From Pestalotiopsis fici W106-1 (taxonomy: Eukaryota > Ascomycota > Sordariomycetes > Amphisphaeriales > Sporocadaceae), in contig NW_006917093.1 of NCBI RefSeq assembly GCF_000516985.1, positions 2,294,001-2,358,000 of the forward strand: a DNA stretch of 64,000 nucleotides. Direction: 5' to 3'. Positions within the stretch are counted from its first letter, which is position 1. Every line of letters starts with the position of its first letter. The translations under genes and the position numbers were made by a program. The notes below the pieces were generated by a model. The model searched no databases and was not told where the DNA came from. It was given only the letters and a program-made list of their open reading frames with translations. This document shows, one piece after another, positions 1 through 10,285 of the stretch.

Positions 1-1477
1 TAAACGCAATATCCTACAACTACGTGAAAGGCTATCGATGCACTAATGCAGCGGCCCAGCCTTTCTGACCATGCGCTGTTTACTCCGGTCATGGATGAAC
101 CTTAAAACAGATCAAGATAAACGAACACATGCATGGCATGTGGGCTCTTAAGTACCCCCAGTATAGACAAGATGCTGGCTGGCCCTCTCATTACCCAGTA
201 CGTACCTATCAACATTAATTCCCTGAGGTTATACATATCTTCAGAGATGCCCATTTTTAGCTGCCTTCTCTAATACCTACAGTGTTGTATTCTCAGGACC
301 CGATATTGTTCCTTCTCATGTCGGGTGTGCTAATCTCGTAGTGCAATTCGGAGACGGCATGGACAGATGTCAGGGACAGGCCCGGTATCAGTAATGATAA
401 ATAGTGGTCACTTTTTGCTACTACTATTTTGCCAAGTCGGCACACACGGCGCGCCCTACGCTCATGTAAGGAATGGGGTTGTTCGTAATTTCAGTGGCAT
501 GCCATATGTAGCCAATCTGACCCAAGGATTAAAAACCTTGGCCTTCGCTGACGATTGTCGGAGTAGAAGGGATTGATCCCCCTCACAAGAAGAGGGAGGG
601 AAGGTGCTGACCACTATCATATGTTCCCACAAAGTCGCTCTTTCTTCCAATCTGTCATTTCCTACAACTTCTCTCTGGAAATCCAATAGACTTTTCTCCC
701 ACTTTCTCATGTGCACCAAGTAACAAATCACGACGACGCCGGCATCTGAATGCCATTGCCCAAGTGTCGACGGCTTCTTCCATATATTTGATCATCTCTG
801 CAACGCGGCACATGGTCAAAGTTTGCGCTTGCAATTGCGTCGTCCTTCCGGTCCTCACGTAACCACTTGCTGGATCTCACAATTCATCCAAAAGAAGACG
901 CTTGACTTCGTCAAGTCTCTGAGATTGCACCCCTTGTTTCATCACCATCAAGACATCTTCACACCATTTTCTGGACCCGAATAAGAGCAAAACCACTTTC
1001 CAAAGGACACAATCGATTGTGCAGGACCGTTTGCGGTCATCAATTCACCGAACCACTTGCGTCCAATCTTGCTCGCTCCGGGTACCGGCATATTCACCCA
1101 CGAATAGCAGTTGACTAAACCTATGAATACAACCCGGCACTCTTCCCTTCTTGCTCCGCACTTGGAGATTGCAACAACATTAGACTATCTTCATAGTCTT
1201 TCTGCTTCAACCATTTCGCAACTTTGAAATCCCGTCAACAACAAAGTCTGAGTGTTGTCGTGTCGTCAATCCACTTCGAGTTGAAAGCATACATAAACTC
1301 GTACCTCTCCCTGATTGCCGGCCGACCTGCCTAACTGGAGCCGGCCGTACTGGGGTTCCTCATAGAGCTTTGGCGATCCCTTTAGCGCCTCCGCGGCGCG
1401 CGATCCGCCTACGGACCGTTTTTTATTAATCTAACCAACGCTGGCTGAGACAGGTTCCTCCCTTTTCCTTCTTCAAT
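1..1477. other. left intergenic region
   Basis: No intact gene is supported here. The stretch holds short open frames on both strands and one longer minus-strand frame interrupted by two TGA codons, listed separately. The last 150 bases before the gene at 1478 are GC-rich, then pyrimidine-rich, as in a fungal promoter and leader. Confidence 0.5.
655..1179 (-). pseudogene. possible decayed coding remnant, family unknown
   Basis: One minus-strand frame runs from 1179 down to a stop at 655-657 with only two internal stops, both TGA, at 1045-1047 and 877-879. The three open segments are about 44, 55 and 73 codons and read like protein, for example RLDEVKRLLLDEL and CRVAEMIKYMEEAVDTW. An overlapping minus-strand frame continues the impression down to about 460, which would need a frameshift. 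I do not recognise a family. Three weakly open segments in one frame can occur by chance in a window this size, so this is only a candidate. Confidence 0.2.
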
Positions 1478-2857
1478 ATGTCAATCGCCAGTCACATACC
1501 GCAACGCATTGCGGCATTCATGCCTCGACAAAACATTCTCATCCCGACGCTATGCATCGTCAGTCTTGTCGTTGTATGGTGTCTGCGCATCCCCTCGTCG
1601 TCATTGGTATGGACTAGCTCCAATGGCGCGCAACAGGTGCCTGTACTTCATCAACCACCTCCGCATAGCGATGTCGACCTCTCCGACCCCGACGCTCCCT
1701 TTGTTGGATGGCCACTGCGCCGTGTATGCGACGAAACGACCTGGGTAGATGGGCTGGTATATATTTGCGACAACAACTCAGGCGGCATTGGAAATGTTCG
1801 AAATTACATTCAGACATGCTTGCGCTATGCAATTGAGGCCGGCGCAACTGGCCTAGTTGTGCCCAAGATTCGCAAGCGATCCGAGGCCGACCTAGCCGAC
1901 CTGTTCACTTCCTATCTCCCATTATCCTACATGTTCGACGAAGAGCACTTCAGAGATGCCTGGCAAACCTACTGCCCCCGAATGAAGCTCTACAACGACG
2001 TAATCGACGTGCCCAACTATCCGAAAAATCTTGATGGCAAGCCGCGCATCGAGGAAATTGCACCGAAGGACTATGGCGACCGTAAGGGGTGTGATTGGAA
2101 GGACCAAAACCGCCATACTGATCGCTTCGGTGACACATTCCGCTCTTGGTTGGGAAACGTTACCAACGCCACTCCTCCTTCAAGAGAACATCCCCGACTT
2201 ATTAGATTCAAATGGGGTGTCCTCTGGGATTGGCAGATCTGGAAGGATGGACCCGAGTTTGCAACCACTTTCGGTCATGTGCTCAAGTTCAACAGCCAGC
2301 TTCAGCATCTCGGAAGGACGGCTCTTGCCAACATGAGGAGCTTTGCGCGAAGCCAGGGAGCTCCGGGTGGGGAGTTTTTGGGTGTGCACCTCCGCACCGA
2401 GAATGATGCCATGAACTTTTGGCCTGTCTACGATGTCCAGGCTCAGGGATACCTTCGTAAAGCCCAGGAAGGAAAGTTCAAGTCTTCGTACCTCGCAACG
2501 GGTAATATCACCGAGGCATACAAGTTTGAGAAGCAGGCCATGGAAGTTGCCAAGATGAAAGTTTTGACAAAGCGAGATCTGTTGACTGGAAAGGACCTAG
2601 AGGCACTCAATGCATTGACTTGGGACCAGCAAGGGTTGGTTGATTTTATCGTTCTGCTTGGCAGCACGTATTTTGTTGGCACAATGCCCAGCAGCTTCTC
2701 CGTCTACATGACATTGAAGAGACATTTGAAGACTGGTGGTCTGTACACACGACCGTACAAGGCCGGAACCGATGGTGACGGATACAGTTATCTGGTGGGA
2801 AGATACGAGCAGTACTGGGAAGACTGGCTGTTCATGTTCGATGGCATGTGGCCCTAG
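1478..2857 (+). CDS. O-fucosyltransferase-like type II membrane glycosyltransferase
   Basis: A single-exon frame of 459 residues, with no intron seen. A short basic N-terminus is followed by one hydrophobic segment at about residues 19-36, which fits a type II Golgi or ER membrane anchor. The lumenal domain begins with a glycine-rich SGGIGN motif at about 101-106. It carries a GVHLRTE motif at 302-308, whose arginine matches the conserved HLR arginine of GDP-fucose O-fucosyltransferase-like enzymes. A C-terminal region has the pattern LVDF, FVG, SSFS seen in that superfamily. The donor is presumably GDP-fucose or a related nucleotide sugar; the acceptor is unknown. An N-glycosylation motif (NVT then NAT) is visible near 228. 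A second in-frame methionine at residue 15 lies just before the membrane segment and is an alternative start. The fold class is fairly clear, the exact activity is not. Confidence 0.75.
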   Translation: MSIASHIPQRIAAFMPRQNILIPTLCIVSLVVVWCLRIPSSSLVWTSSNGAQQVPVLHQPPPHSDVDLSDPDAPFVGWPLRRVCDETTWVDGLVYICDNNSGGIGNVRNYIQTCLRYAIEAGATGLVVPKIRKRSEADLADLFTSYLPLSYMFDEEHFRDAWQTYCPRMKLYNDVIDVPNYPKNLDGKPRIEEIAPKDYGDRKGCDWKDQNRHTDRFGDTFRSWLGNVTNATPPSREHPRLIRFKWGVLWDWQIWKDGPEFATTFGHVLKFNSQLQHLGRTALANMRSFARSQGAPGGEFLGVHLRTENDAMNFWPVYDVQAQGYLRKAQEGKFKSSYLATGNITEAYKFEKQAMEVAKMKVLTKRDLLTGKDLEALNALTWDQQGLVDFIVLLGSTYFVGTMPSSFSVYMTLKRHLKTGGLYTRPYKAGTDGDGYSYLVGRYEQYWEDWLFMFDGMWP

Positions 2858-3434
2858 ATGTGCAGAAATATAATCTGCAGAAATTGTGCAAAGAAACGAG
2901 AAAGATGTACCAACTACGAGCATCATTTGGCAAGGCGTTTTAATGGTGGAGGGATATCTGACATTTTCCACTGGTCGATAAACCAGAGAAAGGAGTTGGG
3001 ACACAAAAGCAAGCATAGCATTTGCTTATCAAATAGAAATTAGAATTTCCTGCTCAAATGAGCTTGTGGAGAAGCAATGGACAACAAGAATAGAAAATAT
3101 CAACATTTCTCACCACATCAACGAATACAGAGCGTACTGTAAGAGGAGCTGATTTCCATGACACTCATTCAGTGAGATGTATCAGGAACCAGGCCTGCAA
3201 TAAAGCCCAGGCATGTGAGATTGCGGGGTGGGAGGTGGAGTGGTGGCACCTAAAGGCGCCGCCTCCCACCCGGGACCCCACTGACTGGCTGTGCTAATGG
3301 GGTTCCAAAAGCTTGAATACAATTACGTAGTGTAGCTAAACCTTGGACCTCATGTTCCTGTCAACGTTTGATACATCGAGCACGAAGTTGAGAGGTTTCA
3401 GTGAGACATCACTCAGCATAACGGCCACAGTCAC
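2858..3434. other. intergenic, promoter of the phosphatase gene
   Basis: No gene. It contains a GC-rich inverted repeat of 10 bases (3226-3235 against 3262-3271, GGGTGGGAGG and its complement) about 160 bases upstream of the next start codon, possibly a binding site for a zinc-finger regulator. Confidence 0.4.
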
Positions 3435-4033
3435 ATGAAGCGATTGGGTCGTCTCTTCTCTCACCGCAACATGTCGTCCATGATCACTCTTGGAAGTCTC
3501 AAGCGCATCACTGCGCCCAAGCTGGCCGAGCAGCTTCTCGCCCGCGCGGAGGCAGGTGCAGCGGCCGGCGACTCTACGATTGCAATTGTGGATGTTCGGG
3601 ACGACGGTAAGCAACAATTCACACTGCATTCTGAGAGAAAACTTGCCCAATTGATGCCCTCGGGTAAACTGACATTTGGGGATTTGCCCACAATCCAGAC
3701 CATATTGGTGGACACATCAACGGCTCGCTACACTTTCCCTCGCAGTCTCTAGACGCCATGATGCCGACGCTGCTCCGGAAGCTCGAGGACAAGGAGACGG
3801 TCGTGTTCCACTGCGCCCTGTCGCAGCAGAGGGGTCCCTCGGCTGCCCTGCGGTACATGCGCGAGCGCGCCGACCTGGTCGAGAAGGCGTCCAAGCAGGG
3901 CAAGGAGGAAAAACCTCAGACTGTCTACGTCCTCGACCGCGGCTTCGTCGGCTGGCAAGAGGTCTATGGCACCGATAAGAGGCTGACCGAGGGCTACCGT
4001 ACTGAGCTGTGGAAGGATGGATATTGGGGCTGA
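3435..4033 (+). CDS. CDC25/arsenate-reductase type rhodanese-fold phosphatase
   Basis: Two exons, 3435-3606 and 3699-4033, joined across a GTAAGC...CCAG intron, giving 168 residues. The junction restores the family sequence DDDHIGGHINGSLHFPSQ, which fixes the intron. The active-site loop is HCALSQQR, the HCX5R signature of CDC25-like phosphatases and Acr2-type arsenate reductases, with catalytic Cys at about residue 96. The domain fills the protein, as in the small fungal proteins Ibp1 and Ych1. Likely role: a phosphotyrosine phosphatase or an arsenate/antimonate reductase in cytosol or nucleus; the sequence cannot separate these. Two starts are possible. The first adds the basic peptide MKRLGRLFSHRN, which could act as a mitochondrial presequence; the second, at 3471, gives the usual short form. 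Confidence 0.85.
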
Positions 4034-4643
4034 GGTAGCAGATGGAATGACGTGAAAGAAAGTTGGACACAAGAACGGCCGAGATGTCTCACGGGACGTC
4101 CATACCGAGGTCAAGGAACAGAGCCGAAAACGATGCCATAATGTTGCAAGGCTCGATTAAGCCCTTGACCTTCCCGTGATCCTGGCAGGTTCAATCGATA
4201 GAATGGTATTTATCGGGTATGCTTCGATATGCTGAGCTGCCAAGACGTATACCAGACTCCAAGCAACCCTCTTGGAAACAGCTTGGAAATAGAAGGGAAT
4301 CCGTTTGACGAACCAAGCAACCCGATATCAAACACCAGGTCAATACCGTCATGATAGGCAGAAATGCAGAAAATATCTCCCTTGCGTCTTCAAAAGACAC
4401 AATCACAATTTCATCCGACCGTGCTTCCAAATGTGGGAACATGTTGACAGCGTAGCGATCTCTTGCAAGGAGCTTGCATGATAACCATGGCCATCTCGAC
4501 AGCTCTGATCGCATACATGAAATATAATGCATGTGCACTAGCGGAAGTGCATTTTAGGCAGAGCCAGCTCAGCTCTGGCTCGATATGTTTAGTGTCAATT
4601 GGAGTCGAGCCGGTCTCCTATCGCGGTGATTCTCGCCCACGAG
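4034..4643. other. intergenic
   Basis: No gene and no clear element; this is the 3' flank of the phosphatase gene leading into the inverted-repeat element. Confidence 0.5.
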
Positions 4644-4702
4644 TTTATAAAGAGCGCTGCTATCCGTGCTATGTTACCCCAGCTATCCGTGCTATGCCTC
4701 AC
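4644..4702 (+). repeat. left terminal inverted repeat
   Basis: Left arm of the element; contains two direct copies of GCTATCCGTGCTATG at 4658-4672 and 4682-4696. Confidence 0.75.
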
Positions 4703-5030
4703 TATATTTCGCAACTACCAGCCACCTGCCAGCTGCGCATATAGAGTCGTATGCAATAGTTTTAATTTTCCTATCCTTTATTAATCTATCCGAAGATCCT
4801 TTTTTGCAGTAGGAAGCTGTATATTTAATTGGTAAAAAGGATAATTGTGTAGCCGGGCCCAGCGACCAGCTAAGCGAGCAATAGCCCTACGCAGTGCTAT
4901 TACCACCACGGCTCCTATAAAACAGCTGCTATTCCAACTATTATCGCATATAACGAAGAATTAGCTATTATTTTCTTTTCTTTTATTTATATTTACGGCG
5001 ATGGCGCAGGGGCTATATAGGCGGGATAAG

Positions 5031-5089
5031 GTGGGACATAGCACGGATAGCTGAGGTGACATAGCACGGATAGCAGGACTCTTTATAAA
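5031..5089 (-). repeat. right terminal inverted repeat
   Basis: Reverse complement of the left arm with about six mismatches; the two internal 15-base words are present here as CATAGCACGGATAGC. Confidence 0.75.
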
Positions 5090-5270
5090 TTAGGTCAGCA
5101 GTTGCCTGGAAATCCGGACATGGGCCCCTTTGTACTTCACTGAGTATAAATCAAAGACACCGCCCTCGATTCTTGGCATTGACAACAATTCCATTCATAC
5201 TCGCATTGCAATGCCAATCATTCAGTCTTATTACAATTTTTAAGACAATACAGCTTGACCTTCTTTCAAT

Positions 5271-7183
5271 ATGTCTTGTTTCACGCTGCCAACTGTCGAT
5301 CAAGGCAAGCAATCCCACCTCTTTCGTCTACCAATTGAACTGCGGCAGCGAATCTATCAATACGTCTTGACTCCAGCTCATGTGCACATTGAACGAAAGG
5401 TCGATTACAAACTCACTCTTTCCGGCATTAGAATAGCTGGTTCCGTTCGTACATCCAATCGAAGCACCACTGAAGATCGTGTTGATAGTCAACGCCTGTT
5501 CCATCGCACACAACCATCGCCTAGATGGAACTGCGAAAAGATCTTTGTGGACCCATCGACATCCTTTGAAATCAATGACAGAGAAACTCGCCAGGATGCT
5601 CGGAAAGCCTTGTTCAATATCTATTACTGTCGAAGCCAAAAGCCGGGCGGACCCAGTGCCGTCCCTCCGGGATACCTGGATCATGAGGACTGCAGCGGCG
5701 ACAAGGAGCAAGTGGCCTTTTTGGGAAGCAATATGCTCGGATACTTGATGACATGCCAGTGGGCGTATAACGATTGTCGCGCTCATGGCATCACAACAGA
5801 CTCGGCCGTGGCATTCACGCCATATCTCTCCCGGGATGTTGAGAAACTGGAGCTGGGATCGCACACTCTGCATTTCAGCGATTTGCAGGATATCGTCTGC
5901 TGGACTGGCCTTGTCACGCCTCAGTTGTCTGAGTCTCTTAGTAAATTGTCTGTTCATGTTGACACTATGGACAGTCCCTATTGGAGCAGATTTGTAAGTC
6001 TTTCTGAAGGCCTCGTGGTATTCACTTTTTCTGGCATATATGCAAAGTCTGTTACCGCAAAAGCCATACTCAGTGGTAGTCAATGCCGACGAGGAACCCC
6101 TGGCCCAGTCATCCCAGCTTCAGATCTGTTTACTAATCCGGAGCTTTGTAGTGCAAGTCGTACCTTCAGCCATGGGCTCCCAGCTGTTTTGAACCCTGGG
6201 AATGGGAACCCAAGGACAAATATGCGGATAGTATCACCTTTTATCACAACCACACAACGCACGACCTGGCAATTATGAATGGCGACCAGGAGGACCGAGA
6301 CGAGATTGCTGAAGCTTTGGCAAGCACTTGGGTTGTGCCCAATATCCAGTTCAACTCTACTTCAGGTTCCGGGAGTACAAAGTTTCGTATGTCTGCGCTG
6401 CGAGGCCGATCCGGCGGTCCCCTGAATCTCCGTCTCTCATTCCCCATCTTCTTGCGCCGAAAGGAACCCCGATTCAACCAGTGTTTGGAAGACCCCGATG
6501 GAGAGCCGCAGGGTTGTCTTGATCTTCCCATACCACACTCGGAGCTTGAGCACGAATCTGCCAATTTCTTCAATCACCGACGTTGGTTGGCTGAGAGACA
6601 TGGTGAGATGCCCATAACGGAGAAGCTTGGCCAGTACAGTAATTCATACGATCCATCGCTTGAAGATTACACAGACTCCATGTGTGAAATGGAATCTACA
6701 CTCTTGTGCCAGGGCAATTTGTTAGCATTGGTCATGTACAAGAGATGGTTTGCAGAACATACGGACGAAACAGCATTCCTCCTACGCGAACAGACACAAC
6801 GGGAGTATGACCGCATGTTTGCCGATACATTCTTGCAATCGAGGAAAACGCGACCAAGGAATGACGAGATTCTGAACCAAATTCACCCGCAGCTGCACTT
6901 TATGGATAACTGCCAGGGCCTTGAGCAGTTTGAAATGGACTTTTATGGGGATGCGCATAGCCCAGGCAAGGTACAGAACATCCAGAACGACGCGACGGAG
7001 ATTATGCGAGAGGGTCTTCAAGAACGATTCACAGGTCGAGGATGGACCTCGAGTGATGAATCTCTGACGTTGGAAAGTCTGTTTTGGAACATTGGTCCCC
7101 ATCCTGAAGTCAACTTCACCGGCTGGGCTGATCCCAGCGGGAACATGACTGACCTGAATATGGATCAAAATTGGAGAAATTGA
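5271..7183 (+). CDS. F-box-like (2EXR-type) protein of unknown target
   Basis: Two exons, 5271-5993 and 6170-7183, joined in phase 0 across a 176-base intron (GTAAGT...CTTCAG), giving 577 residues. In the reading frame of exon 2 the last upstream stop is at 6149-6151, so the acceptor must lie between there and the well-coding segment, and 6169 is the fitting CAG. Residues 17-33 (LFRLPIELRQRIYQYVL) match the short F-box-like or 2EXR motif that opens many fungal proteins annotated as F-box or hypothetical. The rest has no repeat, membrane segment or known catalytic motif that I can see. If the motif is a true F-box the protein would be a substrate receptor of an SCF ubiquitin ligase; that is inference. 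The promoter region contains the inverted-repeat element. Confidence 0.7.
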
Positions 7184-7616
7184 GAAAGATGTTTGTGGTC
7201 CGGGCCGAGTTTTGATTTCCTGTCTCATATTGTAGGGTCTTGAGGACATTTCCGTTGTATGAATCTCATTGATGACTAGCCAGATGGGATCTCTTGCAAA
7301 CGCTTGCCATTTGTGTGCCGTTCCCATGAACTACCTGGGTGAGCCCCACGAGAATGTATTCTAGAGAAGTCGGGCAGCTCAGCCGATGCCTTCTCAGGTG
7401 TACTATTCTTATAAGGACAAGTCTCCGCTCATACCTGGCCGGGCCGGGAAGGGCCTCGGGTTTCATTAACTCATATCGGAATACCATATGCGCTGGTCGG
7501 GCTGCTGGGGTGCCCCTCCTGATTCTGTTCCACGTACGGACTATATTAACAAGATTTAGTTTTCGTTCCGCGAGAAGATGGTTTTATTTCTATTTTCCCA
7601 CGAGCGATTGGGAGAC
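7184..7616. other. intergenic, convergent 3' ends
   Basis: The 3' flanks of two convergent genes. No supported gene; an open frame running through it overlaps the downstream gene on the wrong strand. Confidence 0.5.
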
Positions 7617-8280
7617 TCACTGCCGGATAGCGCAAATGAAGCTGGAGATGATGGTGCCTATGACCAGAAAGATCTCGTGCAGGACTAGAAGAATCGGCGC
7701 GTTAGTAATCATCTATCAAAGTTCAGGGAGTCATAATTCAAACTCTAAAACTCTTGCTCTCAAGGCCGTTGCTTGAGAGATGGTGGTTTAATCACTGTTT
7801 TCCGTGTTTGAAATAGTGTACCAACAACATTTCAAAAGAGAACCACTGAACGCTGAAAGAGTCCAGAAGAAAAAACAGATTAAACTCGAAAATAAATGGA
7901 CGCCTGTGTATGTACTCACCCAAGAATGGAGTAAAGGGAAAGACGACAAACATCAAGACCAGCGTCCAGAGGCAGCGAAGGGCAAACGTTGCAACCATGG
8001 CATGGCCAAACGAGCGCCAGGCGCGATCACCAACCGTGCCTAAGAACATGGAGCGCTGCATGTTTCGCACGCTTTTGACTTCCCAATAGGCCATGCAAAG
8101 CGACATGCCCATGAGGGCACCCAGAGTCGCCATGCACAATCGCCGTCTGTCTGATTCCAGGCCGAGGTCGAGGCCACGATAGCCGCCCTCGAACATTTTG
8201 TTTTCTGCTGGTTTGTTTCCCTCTGGTCGACTCTCTTTGTGATTGTGTTTGTTTCTGGCCCTCTTCATTAGGTTTCTCAT
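7617..8280 (-). CDS. small multi-pass membrane protein, unknown
   Basis: Proposed exons are 7920-8280 and 7617-7684 on the minus strand, joined across a 235-base GTGAGT...TTCTAG intron, giving 142 residues. The protein has hydrophobic stretches at about residues 43-60 and 79-103 and a C-terminal one (IFLVIGTIISSFICAI) encoded by the second exon. I recognise no family. The start is uncertain: the ATG at 8280 is used here, but the ATG at 8196 (MFEGGYRGLDLG) has a better context and is a good alternative. The frame stays open upstream of 8280 without another ATG, and the assembly gap begins 214 bases further on, so an upstream exon could be missing. An alternative acceptor inside the intron would give a different hydrophilic tail; the hydrophobic tail is preferred. 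Confidence 0.45.
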
Positions 8281-8493
8281 TTGCAACACCGAGTGGGTAA
8301 ACCGGCGGACGAACTTGGGGGGAAGAAGACAAAAGAGAGCCGTGGCCAGACTTTGCAAACAACAGCAACAAGCCACGTTAATCTCTGAAGAGCATTGGAG
8401 CTTATTGCTTATCCTCGAGGGGCATTTGGCTTGGTCGCGTGAATTATCAAAGCACGAAAATCAAGATATTATTCAGTAGACAAATGAAACGAC

Positions 8494-8593
8494 NNNNNNN
8501 NNNNNNNNNNNNNNNNNNNNNNNNNNNNNNNNNNNNNNNNNNNNNNNNNNNNNNNNNNNNNNNNNNNNNNNNNNNNNNNNNNNNNNNNNNNNN
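8494..8593. other. assembly gap (100 N)
   Basis: Exactly 100 unknown bases, the conventional size for a gap of unknown length. Distances and gene order across it should be treated with caution. Confidence 0.98.
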
Positions 8594-9398
8594 GGAGACG
8601 CGTGGCTCGAGGGGCGTTTCAAAATCTACTTATGACTCCTTAGAGTCAATATTCGTTACCCCGAAGGCAGCAGCCAGCTTTACAAGTCTCGTCTGAAGTT
8701 TGTTGAGCATTGCTAAACGTGCCTTAATGCATTCTTACTTGAAAAACACCGAAAGGAATCTGCATAGGTTGCGTCTGTCGCCGGAGTACCTTACATTCAT
8801 GTTTTGCTTGTTAATAGAGGTCGTAATGTAACAGCAAGGTATTTTTCAAGTCGTAAAATATTTCAACACCATGTTGAATGAAAGATACAGTGACCCTCAA
8901 CCTCTTCTTTGTTTGATTTTATTCTTACATTTCCAGAAAAAGTGAGGTTGACCAACGGAATTCTCCCTGATATTTTGAACATGGAGCCATGGCCTGAAGG
9001 GTTGTATAATGTGGTATTCACCAACTTAAAAAAGTTGCTCCGACACCTAAACATCCGGGCGACATGAATATGACCGAGATCATGTCCAGTATGACTACCT
9101 GTCTCTGTAGGTTGGCAGCAAGAAAAGAAGAATTAAGGTAAACGATCCTCACAGTCAGAGGTGGCATATGATACATTATAAACCGGCCACCCGCCCCCTT
9201 TTCTCATCAAGCTGCAATGGATGATTCGCGTTCTTCTTCTTCTTCTTCATCATCATCATCATCACCATCATCATCATCATCCTCCTCCTCCTTCTGCTCG
9301 CTTGACCTTCTCATTACACACGGACTATTTTCAGAACAACAAAAAAGTCCACTTAGACTAAAAAGAAATCACCACCACCAACAAAAAGAGAAAAAAAT
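8594..9398. other. intergenic, promoter and leader of the next gene
   Basis: AT-rich and without a supported gene. The stretch ends in a trinucleotide repeat and an A-rich leader directly before the ATG at 9399. Confidence 0.5.
9231..9295 (+). repeat. TCT/TCA/TCC trinucleotide microsatellite
   Basis: Imperfect tandem TCT, then TCA, then TCC units in the leader about 105 bases upstream of the start codon at 9399. The open frame across it (serine-rich, from an ATG at 9217) is probably only a consequence of the repeat. Confidence 0.9.
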
Positions 9399-9920
9399 AT
9401 GAGTACATACAATCCACAAAAATTCTTGGCCTTGAGCGAACCACAAACCATGACGCCCCTCCTCGAGCCCACTTTGGATGCGAACAAGACATCATCGCCG
9501 TCGCCATCGGCCTACGAATTACCTCTCGAAGTCCAAATAATCATCTCCGGCACCTTCATCTGGTGGCTTTCTGGCCTCTTTCTGACCATGAGCATTGGGG
9601 GCATTCGCCGCTACGTCATCCGCCTTCTCGACCGCCAGATCCGCATGGCGGGCGTTCGCCACCCTGTTGCCCAGGCGTCCATGCAGGTGTATGGTTTTGC
9701 CACCCTGGCTCTCGCGTGGCCGGTCCTGGTGTGTGCCCACGTCTGCACCGATGAGCTTCGTAATGGCGACGGGGACGACGAGGACGATGGCGAGGAATTG
9801 CAAGACTTTTCGTGTGGAATTCGGGTGGGCAGTCAACATGGAGAATCCGAATATGTCAAACACCAATGGTTGATCCGAGCTCATGGGCAAACAAAGGCCA
9901 AAAGCCCCTATGTGGTGTAG
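9399..9920 (+). CDS. small membrane protein, unknown
   Basis: A single-exon frame of 173 residues with a good A-rich start context. A polar Ser/Pro N-terminus is followed by a hydrophobic segment at about residues 45-68 (IIISGTFIWWLSGLFLTMSI), a basic loop (RRYVIRLLDRQIRMAGVRH), a second hydrophobic segment at about 96-113, and an acidic patch at 120-132 (DGDDEDDGEE). This suggests two membrane passes with the basic loop and acidic tail on the other face. No family is recognised. Coding status rests on length, start context and membrane-like composition, so it could be a lineage-specific gene. Confidence 0.5.
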   Translation: MSTYNPQKFLALSEPQTMTPLLEPTLDANKTSSPSPSAYELPLEVQIIISGTFIWWLSGLFLTMSIGGIRRYVIRLLDRQIRMAGVRHPVAQASMQVYGFATLALAWPVLVCAHVCTDELRNGDGDDEDDGEELQDFSCGIRVGSQHGESEYVKHQWLIRAHGQTKAKSPYVV

Positions 9921-10285
9921 AATAGGCATCGGATACTCGAGATAATGCTGGCGACTTCTGAACGGTTCATTGTTTTTCTACTTCCTCCCCTCCTACTCTT
10001 TTTTTTTTCTTTTCCGTTTTTTTGAATAGTTCGGCACAAAGACTGTTATAAGCAGCGTCAATGGCTTATGCCGAGACAGAGACGGATTATTTTGGCGTTT
10101 CAGACAGTTAGCAAGGCGATCGATTATATGGCAAATGTCCCTTTTGTAATACTGGATAGACAGATTTTAGATGGAAGATTGTGTAGACTTGAAGAGAGTC
10201 AAAAATTATTAGCCAGGAAATGAAGCAAGCTGGATACTCGATCCATGATAGCAAATGGTATTGAGTTCTACATGTAACTCGATAC
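9921..10285. other. intergenic, convergent 3' ends
   Basis: T-rich 3' flanks of the small membrane protein gene and ESF1; nothing else seen. Confidence 0.5.

Larger units (their letters stand above)
4644..5089. mobile_element. MITE-like element with long terminal inverted repeats
   Basis: Two inverted arms of about 59 bases, 4644-4702 and 5031-5089, match at about 53 positions. Each arm carries the word GCTATCCGTGCTATG twice in direct orientation. The outermost 8 bases on both sides are TTTATAAA, itself a palindrome. They can be read either as part of the arms or as an 8-base target-site duplication, which would suggest a hAT-type element of 430 bases. The interior is AT-rich with no coding capacity. 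Differences between the arms are largely C/T, as repeat-induced point mutation would leave. The element is non-autonomous and ends about 180 bases upstream of the F-box-like gene. Confidence 0.7.

Noticed and set aside
5328..6083. 251-codon minus-strand frame opposite the F-box-like gene
   Set aside because: The plus-strand frame continues across a good intron into a second long exon and carries the F-box-like motif; the minus frame shows neither.
7339..7776. 145-codon plus-strand frame
   Set aside because: It overlaps the second exon and intron of the small membrane protein gene on the other strand and has no protein-like features.
9217..9402. Serine-rich 61-codon frame upstream of 9399
   Set aside because: It is produced by the TCT/TCA microsatellite and overlaps the leader of the next gene.
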